In this document: positions 35,065 through 40,606 of the stretch, in pieces | How positions within the stretch are numbered: position 1 is the stretch's first letter | Layout: each line of letters starts with the position of its first letter | Origin: an uncultured Pseudomonadota bacterium | GTDB taxonomy: Bacteria; Myxococcota_A; UBA796; GCA-2862545 | Length of the DNA: 40,606 nt | Direction: 5' to 3' | Assembly (NCBI GenBank): GCA_913061235.1 | Contig: CAJXTB010000037.1 | Coordinates: 1-40,606, forward strand | Made by a program: the position numbers and the translations under genes | The notes under the pieces: generated by a model | What the model was told of the DNA's origin: nothing | What the model saw: only the letters and a program-made list of their open reading frames with translations | Database searches by the model: none

Positions 35065-36306
35065 CTACTCGACAGGAGCGTTGTCGTCGAACCCGTCCGG
35101 TCGCAACAGTCGGCTGACTACGCCTTCGCGTAGCTTTGGCTCGAACCAGGTGCTCTTGGGCGGCATGACCTCCCCGGCATCCGCTACGCGGAGCAGCTGT
35201 TCCATGCTGGTTGGGTACAGATGGAAGGCCACAAGGCCGGTACCGTTCTGTACGCCTTCGACCAAGGCTCCGGGCCCGCGAATTCCGCCAACGAAGTCGA
35301 TGCGCTTGCTGGTCCGTGGGTTGTCGATGCCGAGGATGGGGGCCAGAAGTAGGTCTTGAAGGATGGACGCGTCAATGCTCTTGACTGGGTCCTTGATGTC
35401 GACCTTGTCTTCGTGCGGCTCCAGTAGGTGCCACTTGCCGTCGATGTACATGGTGAAGGTTCCACGAACCGGCGGTCGTGGCCCGTCTGCGTCTTCAATG
35501 TGGAAGGACTCAGCGACCTTTGCCATGAAGGCGTCTTGGTCGTGGCCATTGAGGTCGTGCACAATGCGGTTGTACGACATGATGTACAGCTCGTCGTCCG
35601 GGAAGAGGCCAGCCAAGAACGTCTGGGCATCCTCGGTCCCGAGCTCGTCTCCAGCCCGTGCGCCTGCCGCACTGCGGTGGTGGCCGTCTGCGATGTACAG
35701 GGCGCCTGCCTTGCGAAAGGCTTCGCGGATGTGCGGCGTGTCGACATCAGCGGCCCGCCACAGCGTGTGCTCGACACCGTCTGTGGTTGTGATCCGCCAG
35801 CGTGGCGTGAGTGACGAGATGTCGTCGGCAATGGCCTTGAGCTGGGCGTTCTTGCGGTAGGCGATGAACACAAGGCCAACCTGTGCTTCCAGCGTAAGAA
35901 GATGACGCGTGCGGTCCTCTTCTTTGTCCAAGCGGGTGAACTCGTGCTTCTTGATGCGGCCGCGCTTGTACTCATCGACCGAACAGCCGGCGATAAAGCC
36001 CGTCTGCATATGGTCACCCATTCGCAACCGGTAGACGTAGTACCCGGGGATTGCGTCTTCCACGAGAAGGCCTTGCTCCAAGAACCGGCGAAGGCTCGCG
36101 GCACCTGCTTCGTAGGCTTCGTCGCTGTGGGAGTCGGTGCCTACTGGCAGGTCGACTTCCGGGCGGGTGATGTGGACGAAACTGCGCGGATTGAGCGCCA
36201 AGTGGCGGGCCTCCGCGTCCGTAAGGGTGTCGTACGGAGGCGCGATGACCTCCCCAGCTAGAGCGTCAAGGGGGCGTACTGCGCGAATCGGATGGACGTC
36301 TGCCAT
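35065..36306 (-). CDS. DUF1015 protein, serine-pathway associated
   Basis: A 413-residue protein of the DUF1015 family. Signatures are the N-terminal IRAVRPL with IAPPYDTL, then GCSVDEYKRGRIKKHEFTR, a metal-like YIADGHHRSAAG, and DFVGGIRG near the end. The family has no settled biochemical function. From general knowledge it often sits beside serA and serC in other bacteria, and here it faces them across a terminator, which points to serine or phosphoserine metabolism by association only. TTGGAGGAG before the ATG at 36306 supports the start. Confidence 0.85.
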   Translation of the reverse strand: MADVHPIRAVRPLDALAGEVIAPPYDTLTDAEARHLALNPRSFVHITRPEVDLPVGTDSHSDEAYEAGAASLRRFLEQGLLVEDAIPGYYVYRLRMGDHMQTGFIAGCSVDEYKRGRIKKHEFTRLDKEEDRTRHLLTLEAQVGLVFIAYRKNAQLKAIADDISSLTPRWRITTTDGVEHTLWRAADVDTPHIREAFRKAGALYIADGHHRSAAGARAGDELGTEDAQTFLAGLFPDDELYIMSYNRIVHDLNGHDQDAFMAKVAESFHIEDADGPRPPVRGTFTMYIDGKWHLLEPHEDKVDIKDPVKSIDASILQDLLLAPILGIDNPRTSKRIDFVGGIRGPGALVEGVQNGTGLVAFHLYPTSMEQLLRVADAGEVMPPKSTWFEPKLREGVVSRLLRPDGFDDNAPVE

Positions 36307-36463
36307 ATCTCCTCCAAGGGTGCGACTCGTAGCCCAGAATCCTCGGGAAGGCTCACCGCCCCGCGACTGCGGCCCCTCTGTGTTTTCACACCCACCGGAG
36401 GGGACGCTGCGACCGTGATCATCGAGGGGACAGGGCGCGGAGAGGTGACGTGGAGTAGGTTGC

Positions 36464-36490
36464 CTCCTCTCTGTGAAGGCCTAAGAGGAG
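36464..36490 (+). promoter_or_regulatory. hairpin covering the FHA-gene ribosome-binding site
   Basis: CTCCTCT (36464-36470) is complementary to AGAGGAG (36484-36490), which is the ribosome-binding site 9 nt before ATG 36500. The 13-nt loop would leave a stem that hides the site and could reduce translation. The remaining 193-bp divergent gap shows no clear promoter. Confidence 0.45.
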
Positions 36491-36499
36491 TGCTGACCG

Positions 36500-39400
36500 A
36501 TGGCAGTGTCTGACTGGATTGCAAACATCTTTCAATCCGACCAAACCCGTGGCTTGTCCGGCGGTGCCGCCGGTCTTGTGGCGCTCGACGACAGCAACCC
36601 GTACTACAACTACCGCTTGCGCCGGCATTCGGCGGATGGAGACCTGGTCTCCGAGCCCGGGTTGATCTGGTACACATCCGCCTACGCGGCACGTCGGGGC
36701 GGCCTTGGCGTACACATGGAAGGCAACACGGATGGCCAGCTCATCGGCGTGACCGATGTGCTGATGATTCTGTCCCATGCGGACTACTCACGAGCCATTC
36801 AGTCGGATCCAGAGTGGTTTGCCAGTGCAACAGCGGGTATTCGCGAGGCGTTTGCCGAGCTGTGCGAGCGTGACGGTCTCTCCTTGCCCCACCCGAGCCG
36901 TGAGCTCGGCGTTCGCTTTCTGTGCGATGGTTCGGGCGAGATGGGCGGCCAGTCCTTGAATCTGCCCGCCGGCGAATTTGTCACGGGACTCCTGCCGAAC
37001 TTGTACACGGGACCCGTTGCGTCGAGTACGCCGGTTGTGGGGGTTCTGATCAACCTGCCCGGTGTGTGGGAAGGCTACCAAGAGGTCGGTCGCCTTTACG
37101 ATGACCAGATCCTGTTCACTCTCGGCGCGCATTGGCTGGATAACTTCAGTCACCCAAGCCTTGAAGAGTCGGCGTTGTACCGGCTTCAACGCTACCCAGA
37201 TGGTAGCTTCGTCCACCTCATCAATCCCGACCTTCAAGATCGCTTTCAGGTCACCTCTACCGACCAAGACGGCGCCTCTGTCCTGACGATTGCAACGTTG
37301 ACTGGCGAGCCGCTGGCGTACATGGTCCTTGCGGTAATCGAGGCGGAGGAAGCCACCCCAGATGTGGCCCCGCCCATGATGCTGGACGATGAAGTGCAGC
37401 TGTCTCATCGCCCAGCCAGCTCGCTGTACGGCAACAAGACCATCATCCCAGACGCCGTTGGTGAGCGCATCTTCACGCTACAAGAGCGGGGCGCATTGCT
37501 GCAGAAGGTCCACTTTGGCGCTTTCATGGACGGCTATGATGTCTATGTAGATGCCCGTGGTCAGATGGGGACCGGCATTGATGACGCCTCCGCTGTCTTT
37601 GAGGTACGCCGTCGCAGCGTGGACTTCCGCTCCCTTGTTCAGGGAGCTCAGGTTGGCGGTCAACCTGTCGACGTAGACGCCCCGGTTCCAATCGTGGGCG
37701 ACACCATTATCGAGGTTGCCGGCCAGCGCTTTGACTACCGCGACCTACGTGAAGCGGATGTCGAAGGGTGGCCGTATGTCGGCGAAATCCGTCGTCCGGC
37801 GAGCTCTACCTACATGATGTGGGGCGACCAGTACCGCATGGGTCGGTCTCGTGAGTGCCGGGTCACGCTGCCAGATGAGCCGCGCAACGACAATATTCGC
37901 TGGAAAGCGGACGTTGGTGAGGGCGCTACAATTCGTGCCCGCTCGGGCGATATCCCGAAGTCCAACTTCTACACCGACAGCATCATGGTGGCCTCAGAAC
38001 ACGCTGAGGTGGACCTGAATGAGGAGTCGGCGGTCCTTCACTGCACCGCACGTCACTGCTTCACCTTCGTGCGCCGTGACGGGACATTGCTCCCGTTGTA
38101 CCCAACGAAGAGTGAAAAGACCCCAACGCAGATGACCCTTGAGCCTGGCGACGAAGTGCTGATAGGAAACTGCTTGTTCCACGTTGGCTTCTCGCCAGCG
38201 GGCGAAGCGGTCATGCCTGCCCCCGCACCGAAGCTCGCGTTTACGGCTTCGGATGACTTGGTCCGGGCTGTCGAAGAGCCGGACATCGCCGCACTGGATC
38301 AGACTCGCCTAGATGCCTCCGAGGTGGATGTCGAGATCGAAGCCACCCCACAGCCTGCCATGATGCGTGCCTCTAGGACCCCGTCACTGTCGGATGCCCC
38401 AGTTCCTCGCCGGTCCGTTGGTCCAGGTGTGACCAGCAAGCCGCTTGCCGGAGACGCCTTCTCCCGCGAGCTCGTGAAGCAGCGCCAGAGCAAGTACTAC
38501 GACGCGCCTACTGTCTTGTCAGATGGGAGCGATCTACCGCCGGGCCTGTTGGATGAAACGCCACCACCAGCACCGCGCGCCTCACCTCCACCTCCCCCGT
38601 CGTCCGATGATGCGGGCATTGGTCGTGTGGTTGCTCGTGCACCGTCTGATCTGGCCGACTTGCCGGACCTCCCCGACTTGCCGCCGCCACCGCCTGCGGT
38701 AGCCGACGATGAGGGCGAAGACTGGGGACCCCCACCGATTCCAGGTGGAGATTTCGACATTGCCCCGGACGTTCCTGTAGCTGCCCTGCCGCCGTTCCCG
38801 CTCAGCGATGCCCCTGAAGTCGCCGCTGAGGGCGACGGAACGCGAACAACCCACGTTGAAGACGAACCGATTGCCGACCTTGAGATGGAGTTCGAGGATG
38901 ACGGTGGCCCGCCTATTCTGGGGCTGTTGCCCCCACCCGATGACCTAGAAGAAGCGGGTGAGGTTGTTGCAGTGAGCGACTCTGACGCTCAGTTTGAGCT
39001 GTCCCGCCGCATGCAGGTTGTTCAGGTAGGCTGGATGGTCAAGGGTCAGTTCACCGGTGGTAATCACACTGGAGCGGACCTGGTCATTCCCGAGAACCGC
39101 ATCGAAGATGACCAGACCTTCGCGCCGACCGACTATTTCTCGCTCTCGGTCCGCGGTCGTAAGGCGTCCATGACAATCCTCCAGGCATCCGAGGTGGTGG
39201 TCGACGGTGACCCGGCGGCAGATGGCGAGCTTGACCCAACGGGCAAGGCCATCGACATCATCCGCCGTGATGACCTGGGCGATGAAGACTTCGTGGTTCG
39301 AATCGCGCTGGCCCAGGACAAGCGTCTTCCAGACCCGCGGGCGCGCTTGCTGGGCATTGACGTAGCGGACCCGCTCGCGGCGGCGCTCTTCACGCGTGGC

Positions 39401-39649
39401 CTGCCTGCTGGAACCGAGCGCCAACTCACCTTGGGTGCGGTCAGTGTGACGGCTCTTCATGACGGTGATGAGGTTGTGTTGTCGAACTACTTGTCGTCGT
39501 ACAAGCTGGCGGATGGCTTCCGGCCATTCTTCGTGCAGAAGGGCGAAGACAAGTACAAGACTGCCCCCGAAGATGGCGTAGAAATTCGCCTATCAATCGG
39601 TGACCGCCTGGTCGTTGATGCCTCTGTCTTTGAGATTGTCGAGGGATAG
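36500..39649 (+). CDS. large FHA-like scaffold protein
   Basis: A 1049-residue protein. Residues ~1-290 are a globular region that I do not recognise. An FHA-like domain spans ~440-575: YRMGRSRECRVTLPD has the Gly-Arg-Ser core (448-450), and SEHAEV (499-504) stands where the S-x-x-H phosphopeptide motif is expected, about 28 residues further on than usual. Residues ~650-830 are a low-complexity linker rich in Pro, Asp and Leu (PPPPP runs and DLPDLPDLP repeats). A second beta-rich region (~840-1045) may be another diverged FHA-like fold. FHA domains bind phosphothreonine, so it probably works with the PPM-type protein encoded 3 bp downstream. No kinase gene is nearby. Confidence 0.65.
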   Translation: MAVSDWIANIFQSDQTRGLSGGAAGLVALDDSNPYYNYRLRRHSADGDLVSEPGLIWYTSAYAARRGGLGVHMEGNTDGQLIGVTDVLMILSHADYSRAIQSDPEWFASATAGIREAFAELCERDGLSLPHPSRELGVRFLCDGSGEMGGQSLNLPAGEFVTGLLPNLYTGPVASSTPVVGVLINLPGVWEGYQEVGRLYDDQILFTLGAHWLDNFSHPSLEESALYRLQRYPDGSFVHLINPDLQDRFQVTSTDQDGASVLTIATLTGEPLAYMVLAVIEAEEATPDVAPPMMLDDEVQLSHRPASSLYGNKTIIPDAVGERIFTLQERGALLQKVHFGAFMDGYDVYVDARGQMGTGIDDASAVFEVRRRSVDFRSLVQGAQVGGQPVDVDAPVPIVGDTIIEVAGQRFDYRDLREADVEGWPYVGEIRRPASSTYMMWGDQYRMGRSRECRVTLPDEPRNDNIRWKADVGEGATIRARSGDIPKSNFYTDSIMVASEHAEVDLNEESAVLHCTARHCFTFVRRDGTLLPLYPTKSEKTPTQMTLEPGDEVLIGNCLFHVGFSPAGEAVMPAPAPKLAFTASDDLVRAVEEPDIAALDQTRLDASEVDVEIEATPQPAMMRASRTPSLSDAPVPRRSVGPGVTSKPLAGDAFSRELVKQRQSKYYDAPTVLSDGSDLPPGLLDETPPPAPRASPPPPPSSDDAGIGRVVARAPSDLADLPDLPDLPPPPPAVADDEGEDWGPPPIPGGDFDIAPDVPVAALPPFPLSDAPEVAAEGDGTRTTHVEDEPIADLEMEFEDDGGPPILGLLPPPDDLEEAGEVVAVSDSDAQFELSRRMQVVQVGWMVKGQFTGGNHTGADLVIPENRIEDDQTFAPTDYFSLSVRGRKASMTILQASEVVVDGDPAADGELDPTGKAIDIIRRDDLGDEDFVVRIALAQDKRLPDPRARLLGIDVADPLAAALFTRGLPAGTERQLTLGAVSVTALHDGDEVVLSNYLSSYKLADGFRPFFVQKGEDKYKTAPEDGVEIRLSIGDRLVVDASVFEIVEG

Positions 39650-39652
39650 CGC

Positions 39653-40420
39653 GTGCGCATCAGCACTGGGGCTGCCTGCTATGGCACCCCAAACCTTGAT
39701 AACTATCTGTTGGCGTCAGCTGACCGCGTCATCTGGCGGGTCGGCAGCGATGCTGTGTGCACCACCCAGCTTGGGGAGGGGCACCTCATTGGTGTTGCTG
39801 CAGGCGAAGGTGTGCAGACCGGTGAACTAGCGTCGTTCTCAGCGGTGCGTGTTCTGGCAAAGCTGTTTGGGCCCACCATCCCGCGCAAGCCGCAGCGCGT
39901 TCTGCTTCGCTATCTCTGTAGAGCCCACGACGCGCTGTTCGCTCAGGCGACCGAGTCGGGGCAGGTGCTTGGTACGTCCATTGCGGTGCTCTGGTCACCC
40001 GTGCTGGGCGAGCTGGCGTGGGCCCAAGTGGGGGACTGTCGCATTGTCCGGCTGCGCGATGGGCGGGTGTCGCAGCTGTCGATTGAGCACACACGTCAGG
40101 CCTTTGCACAGCGCAGTGGTCGGTCAGCCAAGGTAGACGCGGACGCAGTGATTCAGCGGTTCATCCAAGGGTCTGCTGGATTGGGCGACGATGCTGCGCT
40201 TCACCTGGAGTCTGGCCTAGACGTTGGCCATGAGGTGATGGCGCGAGGAGACCGCTACTTGCTGTGCAGCGCTCCTGTTTGGCGGTCGTTGGAGGTCGAA
40301 CAGCTGCGTCAGTATCTAGGCGAAGCGACGGCGCAGCGGGCGGCGGACCGGTGTGTGACGTCGGCGTATCGGGGGGGGCACCGAGGCTGCCTGACCGCTG
40401 CGGTGTTGTTCACCGACTAG
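39653..40420 (+). CDS. PPM/PP2C phosphatase homologue lacking metal aspartates
   Basis: A 255-residue protein with the PPM fold order: N-L-D-N near residue 15, G-V-A-A-G-E-G then G-E-L-A-S, L-G-T-S-I-A-V, a clean W-A-Q-V-G-D-C-R-I-V-R-L strand, D-R-Y-L-L-C-S-A-P, and a final GGHRGCLTAAVLF. In active enzymes three of these read DG (here A50-G51), SDG (here S206-A207-P208) and DN (here R244-G245). Three of the metal-binding Asp positions are therefore gone, and it is probably a pseudophosphatase or phosphoprotein binder. The start is GTG with GAGGGA upstream, 3 bp after the FHA gene. Its TAG stop overlaps the minus-strand gene at CTAG. Confidence 0.72.
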   Translation: MRISTGAACYGTPNLDNYLLASADRVIWRVGSDAVCTTQLGEGHLIGVAAGEGVQTGELASFSAVRVLAKLFGPTIPRKPQRVLLRYLCRAHDALFAQATESGQVLGTSIAVLWSPVLGELAWAQVGDCRIVRLRDGRVSQLSIEHTRQAFAQRSGRSAKVDADAVIQRFIQGSAGLGDDAALHLESGLDVGHEVMARGDRYLLCSAPVWRSLEVEQLRQYLGEATAQRAADRCVTSAYRGGHRGCLTAAVLFTD

Positions 40421-40562
40421 ATACCGGGTGTCAGAGTCGTGGTGAAGGTGACCGAGTAGGTCTCGCTTCTTGCGAGGGACAACGCCGTCAATCGTGTATC
40501 GACGCAGGCGCGTTGTTCGCTGGACAAGCCTGTCGCCGGGTTCACAAGGGCCTCATCAATAC
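40417..40562 (-). CDS. C-terminal fragment of unknown protein, cut by contig end
   Basis: The minus-strand frame from the right adapter junction to TAG (40419-40417) is open for 47 codons and reads IDEALVNPATGLSS, a Cys (RACVDTRL), then a beta-like end (SVTFTTTLTPGI). A Cys just before an amphipathic segment and a closing V-x-F-x-x-x-L resembles the C-termini of AgmX/PglI-type myxobacterial proteins, but that is a weak recollection. The frame matches a CTAG stop overlap with the convergent PPM gene, as at 10392-10395, which supports it being real. Confidence 0.45.
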
Positions 40563-40606
40563 CTGTCTCTTATACACATCTGACGCTGCCGACGAATAGA
40601 GAGGTG
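40563..40606 (-). other. Nextera i5/Read-1 sequencing adapter (artefact)
   Basis: This is the reverse complement of the left-end adapter: Tn5 mosaic end CTGTCTCTTATACACATCT (40563-40581), GACGCTGCCGACGA (40582-40595), the same index as ATAGAGAG (40596-40603) and GTG from the P5 arm. Genome sequence ends at 40562. Confidence 0.98.

Noticed and set aside
38560-38720. Pro-rich tandem coding repeats in the FHA-like gene as a DNA repeat or CRISPR-like array
   Set aside because: The repetition follows low-complexity protein (DLP and PPP runs) in one open frame, with no spacer-repeat structure.
1-40606. Tn5/IS50-type mosaic ends in inverted orientation that could mark the contig as a composite transposon
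   Set aside because: The 19-bp ends are joined to Illumina P5/index sequence on both sides, there is no transposase gene, and no target duplication. They are library adapters.

Overview
The window is a 40.6 kb, GC-rich contig of dense bacterial genes. It is bounded at both ends by untrimmed Nextera/Tn5 library adapter in inverted orientation (1-42 and 40563-40606), so the first and last genes are cut by the assembly and not by biology. No rRNA, tRNA, CRISPR, integrase or insertion sequence was seen. Several traits suggest an uncultured member of the Myxococcota or a related former deltaproteobacterial lineage: many lipoprotein-type signal peptides, giant multidomain signalling proteins, FHA/PPM genes, a Lon gene and a serA-serC-DUF1292 cluster with DUF1015 nearby. 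No marker gene fixes the taxonomy, so this is inference.

Left part (43-17586). A truncated FIST-domain sensor fragment and a DUF808 membrane protein come first. Then four + strand genes form a probable ion-homeostasis unit: a membrane-anchored TPR protein, a CPA2-type cation/proton exchanger, a 1399-residue exchanger fused to a P-loop ATPase and a winged helix, and a lipoprotein-like MscS channel. The last three overlap by 4 bp at ATGA junctions. Next are a minus-strand pair (secreted zinc metallopeptidase lipoprotein and a small exported protein), a divergent gamma-glutamyltransferase-like enzyme, Lon protease, and two lipoproteins that converge on a bidirectional terminator.

Middle (17618-30230). 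Two signalling proteins with eroded active sites flank a thiamine-diphosphate enzyme of the acetolactate-synthase fold. One is a PAS/histidine-kinase-like protein whose phospho-acceptor His is Gln. The other is a 1440-residue pseudokinase/AAA/TPR/GHKL-like/receiver-like protein. A perfect 20-bp palindrome lies in the divergent control region. DsbD/ScsB-type thiol reductase and RecQ helicase follow, convergent with each other.

Right part (30283-40562). A tight five-gene unit holds a dihydroorotase-like protein with an altered metal motif, peroxiredoxin Q, SerA, SerC and a DUF1292 protein. It ends in a cluster of hairpins. DUF1015 faces it. A 1049-residue FHA-type protein with a hairpin over its ribosome-binding site comes next, then a PPM-phosphatase homologue that lacks most metal-binding aspartates. 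A partial minus-strand gene is cut off by the right-hand adapter.

The most unusual themes are the exchanger-ATPase-channel operon and the repeated loss of catalytic residues in otherwise well-kept signalling proteins (17643-19286, 21387-25709, 39653-40420).
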